Of a stretch of DNA of 64,000 nucleotides, positions 17,547 through 25,813 are shown in pieces. Each line of letters starts with the position of its first letter. The first letter of the stretch is position 1. The stretch is from JBEDUK01 sp963781595. Lineage in GTDB: Bacteria > Actinomycetota > UBA4738. The notes below the pieces were generated by a model. The model saw only the letters and a list, made by a program, of their open reading frames with translations, was not told the origin of the DNA and searched no databases. The translations under genes and the position numbers were made by a program. The stretch is taken from NCBI GenBank assembly GCA_963781595.1, contig CAWAGG010000001.1, positions 124,001-188,000 of the forward strand, read 5' to 3'.

Positions 17547-18374
17547 CTAGGCTGCGGTGGCGCGTGGGGCCCTCGTGACGCGGATGCTCCCGGACACGGT
17601 GCTGGCGCGGAGCTGCAGCGACGCGTCGGTCCCGTCCCCGCCGGTCGCCGGCGAGGCGTCGTCGTCCGGCTTCAGCTCCGACGATGTCTTGCCGGACGTC
17701 GACACCAGGTCCATCCAGACGCGGAGGCCGGGTTCGACCCCGACCCTGACGGAGCCCGAGACCGAACGGAACCTCGCGTCGCCGGCGCCCAGCCGATCGA
17801 CCTCGATCCGGCCCGAAACCGACTCGATGCTGACGGTGCCGCGCGCCTCACGGACCTCGACGGAGCCCGAGACGGCGTTCACGCGGAGCGTGCCGCCGAC
17901 CGCGCCGATGCGCACCGAACCGGAGATCGTCCTGACGTCGGCGTCCCCGCCGATATCGCCGAGCGCGATCGAGCCCGAGGCCGTCCGGACCGACGCGTCG
18001 CCGTCGACCCCTTCGGCGCGGATGCTCCCCGACGTCGTGTGCAGCTCCGCCCGGGAGAATCCGCCGCGCGCCTCTATCCCGCCGGAGACGGTGTTCGCCT
18101 CCACGCTGGATCCGTGCGGCGCGACCACGCGGAACCGGTACACGGGCTCACGCCCGAACAGCTTCGTGCGCGCCGGCGCTTCGACCCGGATCTCCGTGCC
18201 GCCCTCGCCGGTCGGCCTGGACTCCTGGATGACATCGTCGACGGCCGACGGGTCGCCCCGGAGGACGTCGACCTGGACGGTCGTCTCCGTGACGTCGTCG
18301 GTGGTGACGTCGATCTCGCCGGCGGTCAGTCGGAGCCGGAGCGCCGTGGGGCCGGGTGTCTCGTAGGTGGTCAT
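17547..18374 (-). CDS. DUF4097-type beta-strand repeat protein
   Basis: A 275-residue protein, ATG at 18374. After an N-terminal part, about residues 90-230 are built of repeating units of the form VSGxIxVxxxxGxaxVxT (TVSGGIEARGGFSRAELHTT; TASGSIALGDIGGDADVRT; SVSGRIEVDRLGAGDARFRS), the DUF4097/adhesin-like beta-solenoid pattern. No signal peptide or membrane helix is visible, so it is probably cytoplasmic. Function of the family is unknown. It lies 57 bases downstream of the ribbon-helix-helix gene on the same strand and is likely in its operon, hence under the operator at 18885-18905. Confidence 0.88.
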   Translation of the reverse strand: MTTYETPGPTALRLRLTAGEIDVTTDDVTETTVQVDVLRGDPSAVDDVIQESRPTGEGGTEIRVEAPARTKLFGREPVYRFRVVAPHGSSVEANTVSGGIEARGGFSRAELHTTSGSIRAEGVDGDASVRTASGSIALGDIGGDADVRTISGSVRIGAVGGTLRVNAVSGSVEVREARGTVSIESVSGRIEVDRLGAGDARFRSVSGSVRVGVEPGLRVWMDLVSTSGKTSSELKPDDDASPATGGDGTDASLQLRASTVSGSIRVTRAPRATAA

Positions 18375-18431
18375 CTCACGACTCCTTCCTGTCTCGTTCC
18401 TGTCTCGGTCACTGGTCCGGACGTCGTGCCG

Positions 18432-18875
18432 TCAACTGCGCGCGTACCCCTGGAGGCGGCGTCCCGCCGGTCGCCGATCCAAGCTCGCCTTGATCGCCCG
18501 GAGGAGCCAGGCGTTCACCGACAACCCGTCGGTCGCCGCGGCGGACTCGGTCGCGACCTTGAGCCGCTCGGGCAGGCGAAGCGTGATCCGCGCCGCCTGG
18601 TCGTCGTCCTGGTCGGGCGGTGCGCTCGCCGCTGGCGCGTCCACGTACGTCAGGATCACGTCGTGGCCTGACAGCCGAACATCGATCCTCCCGGTCGGAA
18701 GCTGCGGGTCGATCTCGGCGGCTGCCTCCGTCAGCGCCTCCAGCAGGTGGAGCCGGAGCGACGGCTCCAGGGCTCGGATCAGGCGTTCGGCGACCGCGGC
18801 GCTCGCTTCGTCGCCCGTCGCGGCGATCGCGGAGAGATCTGCGGCGAGGGCCTCGATGTGGGTTGATGTCTGCAT
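18432..18875 (-). CDS. Ribbon-helix-helix-type regulator
   Basis: A 147-residue protein from the ATG 18875. The C-terminal part, ARITLRLPERLKVATESAAA followed by DGLSVNAWLLRAIKASLD, has the beta-strand plus two-helix pattern of Arc/HicB-like ribbon-helix-helix DNA-binding domains, with alternating residues in RITLRLPE as the expected DNA-reading strand. The N-terminal 90 residues contain DVRLSGHDVILTYVD and no named domain. The gene has no ribosome-binding site; an apparent sigma-70-like promoter ends six bases before the ATG, so a leaderless, self-regulated transcript also covering the DUF4097 gene is inferred. Confidence 0.82.
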   Translation of the reverse strand: MQTSTHIEALAADLSAIAATGDEASAAVAERLIRALEPSLRLHLLEALTEAAAEIDPQLPTGRIDVRLSGHDVILTYVDAPAASAPPDQDDDQAARITLRLPERLKVATESAAATDGLSVNAWLLRAIKASLDRRPAGRRLQGYARS

Positions 18876-18881
18876 GATGTC

Positions 18882-18910
18882 ATTATGACGCCATGACGGC
18901 GTCATGTCAA
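18882..18910 (-). promoter_or_regulatory. Leaderless promoter with palindromic operator in the -35/-10 spacer
   Basis: Read on the minus strand, TTGACA (18910-18905) and CATAAT (18887-18882) are separated by exactly 17 bases, a near-consensus sigma-70-type promoter. The A of the ATG at 18875 lies seven bases past the -10 box, the usual start distance. The perfect 8-bp inverted repeat ATGACGCC/GGCGTCAT (18885-18892 and 18898-18905, 5-base spacer) fills the gap between the boxes, so a bound repressor would block RNA polymerase. The ribbon-helix-helix protein encoded directly downstream is the obvious candidate. Confidence 0.7.
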
Positions 18911-19007
18911 GCGGTTCTCCTCCGTGGCTGGCGCGCGGCGCCGCCGGATGGAACACTGCGCATCCGGGCGTCGGCCGCGCCCGGTCGCTGATAGCGCGGG
19001 AGATCAC

Positions 19008-20747
19008 GTGGATCGAGACCTGCTGGGGAAGCGGTTCGTCATCACCGGTGTGTCGCGGGTGACGACCCGGGTGGCCGCCGCCTTACACGAGCGTGGAGGC
19101 GCGGTGACCGTGATCTCCCCGGACCGCCAGGACGGTTCGCCGGGGCGGGAGCGTTCGTCCCTCGCCTCCCGGCTCCCCGAGGGCGTCGAGGTCGTGACCG
19201 GCTCGGACGTGGACGAGGCCCTCCCTCGCGCATCGCTGGCGGGGGCCGAATGCCTCCTCGCGCTCGACGACGACGACCTGCAGAACCTGGCCGCCGCGGT
19301 CACGTCGCACGCGCTCGAGCCCGACGTCCCGATCGTGCTTCGCGCGTACGACATCTCGCTCGCCGACCAGCTCGAACGCGGCCTGAACGTTCGCCGGGCG
19401 TTCAGCGTGTCCGTCCTGTCGGCGCCGGCGTTCCTGGCCGCCGCGCTCGGGCCGGAGGTCCTGGAGACGCTTCGGCTGGGCGACACGCCCGTCCCGATCT
19501 GGGCGCTGCCCGTGACGGACGGGTCCGCGCTGGCCGGCATCTCGCCGCTGGACGCACCGGCAGCCATCGGCGCGCAGGTCCTGTGGCGGAGCGGGGACCC
19601 GCGGACCCAGCTGCATCCCGGCGAGCGGGTCGTGGTCGGCGGGCCACTGGATCAGCTCGTGAAGCTGGCGCTCAGCGGGAACGCGTTGTTCGCGCCCCGT
19701 GCGAGGCGTTCGGCGCGAGAACGGCGCCGTGATGCTCGCGCGGACCGCAAGGCCGCGCGTTCGTCCGGTTCGGGCTGGGTCGCCGGCGGCACCCTCCTGC
19801 CGATCACGGCGATCGTGCTGGCGGCGTTCCTCCTGCTCGCCGTGCTCGTGTTCGGCATCGCGCTGCACAAGAATCCGATCGACGCGATCTACTTCTCGAT
19901 CTCGACGGCCCTGGGGAACTCGACCCTCGACGACTCTGTGGCGTGGTTGAAGCTGTTCGGCGTGATCGCGATGATCGCAGGTGGCGCACTGCTCGGGGTC
20001 CTGTTCTCGTACCTGGCGTCGGTCGCGACGACCGTCCGGATCGAACAGCGCGCCGGCCGCCAGGCGAGCAAGATGTCCGGGCACGCCGTCGTCGCGGGGC
20101 TGGGTTCGATCGGGTACCGCGTCGGGAAGCTCCTGGGCGATAGCGGGATCCCGTGGGCCGGGCTGGACCGCGCGCCCGACCCGCGGTTCGCGGAAGCCGC
20201 CGGCGCCAGCGCGCCGGTCCTGACCGGGGACGTTCGGCTGCCGGAGAACCTCGAACGCGCCGGGATCGCGGAGGCCGCGTGCCTGTTCGCGTGCACGGAC
20301 AGCGACCTGGCGAACATCGAGGCGTGCCTGCAGGCGCGACGGCTGAACCCGTCGATCCGGACCGTCGCGCGGGTGTTCGACGACGCGCTCGCGGAGCGGG
20401 TGGCGGGCTCGCTCGGCATCGACGCGGCGGTGAGCTCGTCCCACGTCGCGGCCGCCGCGTTCGTCGGCGCCTCGACGGACGAACGCGCCCTCCGGCCGTT
20501 CGAGGTCGACGGCGAACCCTACGTCGCGTTCCGGCTCGACGTGACCGATCCGGCCGCGGCCGAACGGTTGACGGCCGCGGCCGGCCGCGGCGTGTCGGTG
20601 TTGGCGCGCCAGCTCGCCGACGGCTCGGTCCTCCCCGGATCCGGAGCGGCCGTCGTGCACACAACCGGGGTCATCGTCGCCGGCCCTCGGTCCGCGGTCG
20701 ACGCCGCGCTCCCCCGCGCCGCGACGCAGGGAGCCGACACCGGCTGA
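19008..20747 (+). CDS. Channel-like protein: RCK / two-helix pore region / RCK
   Basis: A 579-residue protein starting at the GTG 19008 behind GGGAG. An N-terminal Rossmann-like TrkA-N part (about residues 5-230, with KRFVITGVSRVTTRVAAALH) precedes two membrane helices (LPITAIVLAAFLLLAVLVFG about residue 270; FGVIAMIAGGALLGVLFSYL about 325). A second RCK/TrkA-N domain follows (GHAVVAGLGSIGYRVGKLLG, about 365 onward) with a C-terminal TrkA-C-like part. The family normally regulates K+ flux with NAD(H) or other ligands. Between the helices the loop reads STALGNSTLDDS rather than TVGYGD, so K+ selectivity is doubtful. The order resembles two-RCK CASTOR/POLLUX-type proteins only loosely. Confidence 0.8.
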   Translation: MDRDLLGKRFVITGVSRVTTRVAAALHERGGAVTVISPDRQDGSPGRERSSLASRLPEGVEVVTGSDVDEALPRASLAGAECLLALDDDDLQNLAAAVTSHALEPDVPIVLRAYDISLADQLERGLNVRRAFSVSVLSAPAFLAAALGPEVLETLRLGDTPVPIWALPVTDGSALAGISPLDAPAAIGAQVLWRSGDPRTQLHPGERVVVGGPLDQLVKLALSGNALFAPRARRSARERRRDARADRKAARSSGSGWVAGGTLLPITAIVLAAFLLLAVLVFGIALHKNPIDAIYFSISTALGNSTLDDSVAWLKLFGVIAMIAGGALLGVLFSYLASVATTVRIEQRAGRQASKMSGHAVVAGLGSIGYRVGKLLGDSGIPWAGLDRAPDPRFAEAAGASAPVLTGDVRLPENLERAGIAEAACLFACTDSDLANIEACLQARRLNPSIRTVARVFDDALAERVAGSLGIDAAVSSSHVAAAAFVGASTDERALRPFEVDGEPYVAFRLDVTDPAAAERLTAAAGRGVSVLARQLADGSVLPGSGAAVVHTTGVIVAGPRSAVDAALPRAATQGADTG

Positions 20748-20763
20748 TCCGCCTCGGTCGCGG

Positions 20764-22131
20764 TCAGTCGCCCTCGACCAGGACCTCGGTGAACGGGCGT
20801 GTGAGTGCGCCGCGCGCCGCCAACGCGGCGCCGGCCATCACGTCGAGCGCTTCGTCCAGTTCGGCATCGGTGATGACCAGGGGGATCAGGTGCCGCAGCA
20901 CGTTGTGGTACGTCCCACACGACACGGTGATCAGCCCGCGCCGCATGCACCCGCCAACCACGGCGCCCAGGTACGCCTCGTTCGGCTCCTTCGTCCCGCG
21001 ATCGGTGACGAACTCGACGCCGACCATCGCGCCGACGCTGCGGATCTCGCCGACTTCGTCGACCTGGGTCGCCAGCTCGTCCCACCGGGCGGTGACCACC
21101 TTGCCGATCTGGATCGCGCGCTCCATCAGGCCCTCGTCCTCGATCACCTGCAGGACCGCGTTCGCCGCGGCACACGCGACCGGGTTCCCGACGTACGTGC
21201 CGCCGATCGCCGACGGGCCGGGCGCGTCCATGATCTCGGCGCGCGCAACGACGGCGGACAGCGGATAGCCGGACGCGAGCGCCTTCGCCAGGACGACGAT
21301 GTCCGGTTCGAACCCGAAGTGCTCGGACGCCAGGAACGTCCCCGTGCGGCCGGTCCCCGTCTGGACCTCGTCGGCCACGACCAGGATCCCGCGCTTCGAA
21401 CAGAGATCCTTGACCCCGCGGAGGAACTCGGCCGGAGGAACGACGAACCCGCCCTCGCCCTGGATCGGTTCGATCACCGCGCACGCGACGGTCGAAGGGT
21501 CGACGACCGTCGTGAACGCGCGCTCGAGCGCCGCCAGCGCGTCCTGCGCCGCGCGCGCCGGGTCGGGCGCGCGGTACGGGTACGCGTACGGCAACCGGTA
21601 GACCTCGGCGGCGAACGGCCCGAACCCGTGCTTATAGGGGTGGATCCGCGACGTGAGCGACATCGTGAGGAGCGTCCGCCCGTGGAACCCACCCTCGAAG
21701 CAGATCACGGCCTGCCGGCCGGTCGCGGCCTTCGCGAACTTCACCGCGTTCTCGATCGCCTCGGCGCCGGCGTTGAACAGCGCGACCTTGCCGCCGTCGA
21801 CCCCGGTGAGCGCGACCAGCCGTTCGGCGAGCTCGACGTAGCTCTCGTACGGGATCACGGAGAAGTCGGTGTGGCTGACGTTCGCGGCCTGCCGCTGGAC
21901 GGCCTCGACGACCTTCGGGTGCGAGTAGCCGACCAGTTGGCACCCGAGGCCGGCGGAGAAGTCGATCAGCGTGTTGCCGTCGATGTCGGTGACCGTCGCG
22001 CCGCGGCCATGGTCGATCACGGCCGGCACGTGGTGGCCCAACGCGTCGGTGACGACCTTCGCCTTGCGTTCGAGGATCGCCGCCGACTTCGGACCGGGGA
22101 GCTCGGTGACGAGGGAGATCGCGGTGCCCAT
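20764..22131 (-). CDS. Class III aminotransferase, 4-aminobutyrate-transaminase-like
   Basis: A 455-residue PLP-dependent enzyme from the ATG 22131. Visible landmarks are NTLIDFSAGLGCQLVGYSHP, the ALFNAGAEAIENAVKFAK cofactor phosphate-binding region, ICFEGGFHGRTLLTMSLTS, VIEPIQGEGGFVVPP, VVADEVQTGTGRTG, and the Schiff-base lysine in VLAKALASGYPLSAV. Length and motifs fit GabT and related omega-aminotransferases, which convert 4-aminobutyrate or similar amino compounds with 2-oxoglutarate. Exact substrate is not decided by the sequence. It converges on the channel-like gene and is divergent from the lipoprotein at 22276. Confidence 0.92.
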   Translation of the reverse strand: MGTAISLVTELPGPKSAAILERKAKVVTDALGHHVPAVIDHGRGATVTDIDGNTLIDFSAGLGCQLVGYSHPKVVEAVQRQAANVSHTDFSVIPYESYVELAERLVALTGVDGGKVALFNAGAEAIENAVKFAKAATGRQAVICFEGGFHGRTLLTMSLTSRIHPYKHGFGPFAAEVYRLPYAYPYRAPDPARAAQDALAALERAFTTVVDPSTVACAVIEPIQGEGGFVVPPAEFLRGVKDLCSKRGILVVADEVQTGTGRTGTFLASEHFGFEPDIVVLAKALASGYPLSAVVARAEIMDAPGPSAIGGTYVGNPVACAAANAVLQVIEDEGLMERAIQIGKVVTARWDELATQVDEVGEIRSVGAMVGVEFVTDRGTKEPNEAYLGAVVGGCMRRGLITVSCGTYHNVLRHLIPLVITDAELDEALDVMAGAALAARGALTRPFTEVLVEGD

Positions 22132-22275
22132 GGGCCGTGCCTCCTGTCGAGGACCGTGGGCTCGCCGGCGGCTCCGTTCGATGGTGCGGCTCCTTCGCCG
22201 GTGAGCCGGCGGTGAGGCTACACGACGGCTCGGGCGCTCGACATCGGGCCGATGCGCGCCGAAGATGCCGCCACG

Positions 22276-22920
22276 ATGTCCCGCGTTCGGAGAGCCCGAC
22301 GGCTGGTGGCGGGCGCATGCGTGGCCGCGCTGTGCTGCCTGTCCGCGGGATGCGGCGCGGGCGGCTCGGCGCTCCCGCCGGCCTCCGAGAAGCCCGGGCC
22401 TCCGCGGACCGGGCCGCCGTTCACGCTCAGCGTGCCTCCACCGACGCCGGAGGGGCCGCCGACCGACACGCCGCCCACACCGACCGGCTCGCCGAACCCG
22501 ACCGAGACCCCTCCGGACCCTGGGCCGGACTGCCCGTCGCGCCCGCTCTTGGGCGTCTACGCTCCCGGTCGGGTGCGCGTCCTCGGCACGTGCCGATGGT
22601 TCCACGGCACGGTCACCGGCATCGTCCGACTGGACGACGACGACGTGCGGTTCCTCTTGCTTCCCGCCCGCGGGTCCGAGCGGTACCTGAACGACGTGAA
22701 CCGCTCGGCGCTGCACGGACGGTTCCCCGCGGTGATCATCTACGGGCAGGCCATGCAGTTGTTCCGTCCCGACATCGGCGAGCGGATCGCCGTGTTCGGA
22801 ACATGGGTGCGCAACGTGGCGACGGGGTGGAACGAGATGCATCCCGTGTGGGAGGTCCGGTATCCGGGGGTGACGATCTACAACACGCCGCCCGAGCCGC
22901 CGTTGCACGGGAGCCGGTAG
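22276..22920 (+). CDS. Proline-rich lipoprotein of unknown function
   Basis: A 214-residue protein with a lipoprotein signal peptide: basic start MSRVRRARR, a hydrophobic stretch ACVAALC, and lipobox LSAG-C. A threonine/proline-rich linker of about 50 residues follows. The 130-residue C-terminal domain contains GRVRVLGTCRWFHGTVTGIV and DDDDVRFLLLPARGSERYLN, which looks like a small beta-rich domain on a cell-surface tether. No family recognised. An earlier in-frame ATG at 22252 is possible, but 22276 gives the more typical signal peptide. Confidence 0.75.
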   Translation: MSRVRRARRLVAGACVAALCCLSAGCGAGGSALPPASEKPGPPRTGPPFTLSVPPPTPEGPPTDTPPTPTGSPNPTETPPDPGPDCPSRPLLGVYAPGRVRVLGTCRWFHGTVTGIVRLDDDDVRFLLLPARGSERYLNDVNRSALHGRFPAVIIYGQAMQLFRPDIGERIAVFGTWVRNVATGWNEMHPVWEVRYPGVTIYNTPPEPPLHGSR

Positions 22921-23016
22921 CGCCGAGGCACGGACCCGAGGCATCGTTCGGTGCTGCGACGAACGGCATCTCCTCGGTTTGACCGGTTCGGGCCGGCCCG
23001 TCACGATCGTTCGGAC

Positions 23017-24369
23017 GTGCCGGTCAGCAAGCGCAGGAAGAAGCCCTCGCGCGGGCAGCGCCAGCGCGCCCGGTCGCCCCGGTCGCCCGCGTCGGGGCCT
23101 TCTCCAAACACCCCGCCGATACCGCCGATCGAGGGCTTGGTTCGAACCGTCTTGGGCGGACGCGACGAGCTCGCGGCCATCGACGACCCCTTCGAGGGCG
23201 AGCTGTGGGCCAGCTCCATCCTCGGGTCCTTCTACAAGCTCCCGATCCCGCTCGACGCGCGCGACCAGGTCGAGCGCTCGATCGGGCCGGCGATCGTCGA
23301 CGCCGCCGAACGGGCAGGGGACCCGCCGGCACTCGCGGTCCTGCGCGCGTTCGGCGCGGTGGCCGACGGCCCGACGGCCGCGCTCGCCGCCGACGCCGGC
23401 GACCGGCTCGCCGCGTCCGGCGTCGCCGAACCCTCGTGGGCGGCCCGGATCGGCCGGCCCGACCTCGTCGACGCCTGGACCTACGTGGACCCGTGGGGCG
23501 ACCAGCGCACCTGGTTCGGGACGTTCGTCTACCCTGGCCGCGAGCCACACGTCGTGATGGCGCTCTGCGACGAGAACCTTGGCGGCATCGTCAAGGACGC
23601 CTTCGCCGCCTACCCCAAGGGCGACCTGCGGGCCCTCGCGGAGCGGGAGCGGGGCCTGGGCGTCTCGGATGCCGCGCCCGACCTGATGGCCGCGCGCGTG
23701 ATCGCCGCGATCCGAACCGGCGACATGTACCTGGACAACGACTGGACCGACGGGTTCAAGGAGACGCGGGCGTTGATCCTCGCCCGGATGGAGCTGATCG
23801 GGCCGGCTGAACTCCCCGAGCGCGAGCCACCGCCGGACGAAGATGCCAGGCTGGCGCTGCTCGAGCGGTTCATGGCCTCGCCGTTCGCCCCGGACCCGGA
23901 CCAGGTGGAGCCCGAAACGACCGAGCTGATCGTCGGCCGGTGCCTGGACGCGCGCTGCGACTTCGGCGATGGCGACCCGCTCAGGTGGAGCCCGATCGTC
24001 GTCGAGCTGTTCATGCTCGACTTCCTGCCGCGGAAGGCGATCATGGACGCGCGTCAGATCCGGGCGCTCCCGAAGGTGCTCCCGGGCTGGGTCCGCTTCG
24101 CCCTCACCGAGCGCGGCCTGGACGAGCGGTGGATCGAGGAGGCGGTGGCGGCGGTCGCGACGTTCGCCCCGGCGTTCCGCAAGGCGGTCACGGACCACCG
24201 GAGCTTCGGGCCGGCGAAGGCGATGACGAACGCGATGCTGGCCGGGGGCGTCGACCTGACCGACGAGCGAGCCGTCGCGCGATGGATCGACGACTTCAAC
24301 GCGCGCCCGATCGAGGAGCGCGACGCGGTCCTCGGACCGTTCGCCCTGCCGTGGGAGCCGGAGGCGTAG
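23017..24369 (+). CDS. Conserved-looking hypothetical protein, about 450 residues
   Basis: A largely soluble, acidic protein with a basic N-terminal tail (SKRRKKPSRGQRQRARS). The GTG at 23017 is the likely start because the strongly basic tail begins there. The body is alpha-helical in character, with WTYVDPWGDQRTWFGTFVYP near residue 155, SDAAPDLMAARVIAAIRTGD near 220 and WSPIVVELFMLDFLPRKAIM near 330. I do not recognise the family. The DUF488 gene begins 26 bases downstream on the same strand and may be co-transcribed. Confidence 0.75.
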   Translation: MPVSKRRKKPSRGQRQRARSPRSPASGPSPNTPPIPPIEGLVRTVLGGRDELAAIDDPFEGELWASSILGSFYKLPIPLDARDQVERSIGPAIVDAAERAGDPPALAVLRAFGAVADGPTAALAADAGDRLAASGVAEPSWAARIGRPDLVDAWTYVDPWGDQRTWFGTFVYPGREPHVVMALCDENLGGIVKDAFAAYPKGDLRALAERERGLGVSDAAPDLMAARVIAAIRTGDMYLDNDWTDGFKETRALILARMELIGPAELPEREPPPDEDARLALLERFMASPFAPDPDQVEPETTELIVGRCLDARCDFGDGDPLRWSPIVVELFMLDFLPRKAIMDARQIRALPKVLPGWVRFALTERGLDERWIEEAVAAVATFAPAFRKAVTDHRSFGPAKAMTNAMLAGGVDLTDERAVARWIDDFNARPIEERDAVLGPFALPWEPEA

Positions 24370-24395
24370 CCTCGCGCGGTCCAGTCGGGCAGCGT

Positions 24396-24938
24396 ATGTA
24401 CAGCGTCGGCCACGGCGCGAGGCCGGCCGACGCGTTCGTCGTCCTCCTGCGGGACGTGGGCGTCCGGCACCTCGTCGACGTCAGGACGAAGCCCGGCTCG
24501 CGACGGCACCCGTGGTTCGGTCAGTCGGTCCTGGCCGAGACGCTGGGCGCCGCCGGCGTCGCGTACCGATGGGAACCGGACCTCGGCGGGTTCCGTGAGG
24601 CCGCCGCCGGCTCGCCTCACACCGCTCTCGCGCCCGACGGCTTCCGCGGATACGCCGACCACATGGGTACGCCGGCGTTCGCGCGAGCCCTCGCGGGCCT
24701 GGCCCAGGACGGGCGCCGCGGGCCGACGGCGTTCATGTGCGCCGAGACGCGCTGGACGAACTGCCACCGGCGGTTCGTCGCCGACGCGCTGACCGTCGAG
24801 GGTTGGATCGTCGTCCATCCGATCGAGCCCGGCGTCAGCGAACCGCACCGGCTCCATCCGGCGCTTCGCGTCCAGCCGGACGGTGGCCTCGTCTACGACG
24901 GTGGGGCCGCGGACCAGGGTTCGTTCGAACTCGCGTGA
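24396..24938 (+). CDS. DUF488 family protein
   Basis: A 180-residue protein with the DUF488 layout: YSVGHGARPADAFVVLLRD at the start, LVDVRTKPGSRRHPWF near residue 27, YRWEPDLGGFRE, and the signature FMCAETRWTNCHRRFVADAL near residue 112, with two cysteines and a histidine/arginine pair. The family is uncharacterised biochemically; the conserved CxE...CHR motif suggests a metal or catalytic site. It follows the hypothetical gene at 23017 closely. Confidence 0.9.
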   Translation: MYSVGHGARPADAFVVLLRDVGVRHLVDVRTKPGSRRHPWFGQSVLAETLGAAGVAYRWEPDLGGFREAAAGSPHTALAPDGFRGYADHMGTPAFARALAGLAQDGRRGPTAFMCAETRWTNCHRRFVADALTVEGWIVVHPIEPGVSEPHRLHPALRVQPDGGLVYDGGAADQGSFELA

Positions 24939-25017
24939 ACCCTTCCACGACCGCTCGCGTACTGCTTTGAACGACGGTCGTCGGATGCGACAGCAGAGAA
25001 GGGAAAGGAGCAGCGGG

Positions 25018-25266
25018 ATGCCAGAGTTCATGGACGTCCACGAGGGCATGGTCGGGATCACGCCGGAAGGGCTCACGGAGGCCCACGACGCCGACCTCAA
25101 CATCCAGGGCGAGGAGGGCGTCGACTTCAAGCACGCGTGGGCCGATCCCGTCTCGGGGAAGGTCTTCTGCCTGTCCGAGGCGCCGAGCGCGGAGGCGGTC
25201 AAGCGGATCCACGAACGCGCCGGCCACCCGACCGACCAGGTCTACGAGGTGCCGGTGCAGGCCTGA
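25018..25266 (+). CDS. SCO4226-type small nickel-binding-like protein
   Basis: An 82-residue protein; ATG at 25018 follows AAAGGAG. The sequence MPEFMDVHEGM, then HDADLNIQGEEGVDFKHAWA and KVFCLSEAPSAEAVKRIHER, matches the actinobacterial SCO4226/DUF4242 type, a small ferredoxin-fold dimer for which a nickel-binding crystal structure exists in Streptomyces. Histidines at positions 8 and 43 and the cysteine in FCLSEAPS are the conserved candidates for metal contact. The physiological role is unknown. Confidence 0.85.
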   Translation: MPEFMDVHEGMVGITPEGLTEAHDADLNIQGEEGVDFKHAWADPVSGKVFCLSEAPSAEAVKRIHERAGHPTDQVYEVPVQA

Positions 25267-25276
25267 TCCGCAGGCG

Positions 25277-25708
25277 TCACGGCGACACCCGAACGCCGAG
25301 GGCTCGGAACCGTTCGGCCGCGCCCTCGAACGGTTCGAGCGGATCCATCAGCTCCTCGAGGGCGGCGACCAGCTCCTCGTAGACCCTCGGCGGGTCGCCG
25401 CGCAGCCGGAGCTCCTCGGCCCGCACGCGGGCGCCGTCCAGGCCGGCGCTGCAGGCGTGCCAGGCCGTTCCGAGGTCCGGCACGCGCCACGCGTCCATGG
25501 ACACGGACGCGTCGGCGAGGCCCAGCTCGAACCCCGCCAGCGCCTCGGCGAGCGGCGCGCCGGGCGCGCGGCCCGACCGCACGGCCGTGACCAGGGCGGC
25601 CTTCGCCCCTTCGACCGACGCCAGCGTCGAGGCGAACGCCTCGCCGGCGCGCCGCAGCTCCGGTGCGACCGCTGGCCGATCGCGCCCGAACCATCGCCGC
25701 CGACCCAT
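25277..25708 (-). CDS. Hypothetical protein, 143 residues
   Basis: Starts MGRRRWFGRDRP at the ATG 25708 and is predicted to be an all-alpha soluble protein (LRRAGEAFASTLASVEGAKA; LAEALAGFELGLADASVSMD; YEELVAALEELMDPLEPFEG). No named domain. It converges on the SCO4226-like gene with a gap of only ten bases and is divergent from the diacylglycerol-kinase-like gene. Confidence 0.65.
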   Translation of the reverse strand: MGRRRWFGRDRPAVAPELRRAGEAFASTLASVEGAKAALVTAVRSGRAPGAPLAEALAGFELGLADASVSMDAWRVPDLGTAWHACSAGLDGARVRAEELRLRGDPPRVYEELVAALEELMDPLEPFEGAAERFRALGVRVSP

Positions 25709-25813
25709 CGCGGTGCGCGATGCTAGCGGACCGCGGCCGGCGGTCGGCGCGACCGGCGACCGGTGACCGGCACGGCCGGGAGCCCCACGCGCCCGCACGT
25801 ATCCTGGACCGCC

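Noticed and set aside
18432..18875. RHH gene plus DUF4097 gene as a toxin-antitoxin pair
   Set aside because: The downstream protein is a long beta-repeat protein with no toxin fold; the RHH protein is better read as a plain autoregulator.
22131..24198. Long minus-strand open frame continuing upstream of the aminotransferase
   Set aside because: It is antisense to the lipoprotein and hypothetical genes, rich in Arg/Pro/Gly as expected from GC-rich shadow frames, and the aminotransferase N-terminus starts cleanly at 22131.
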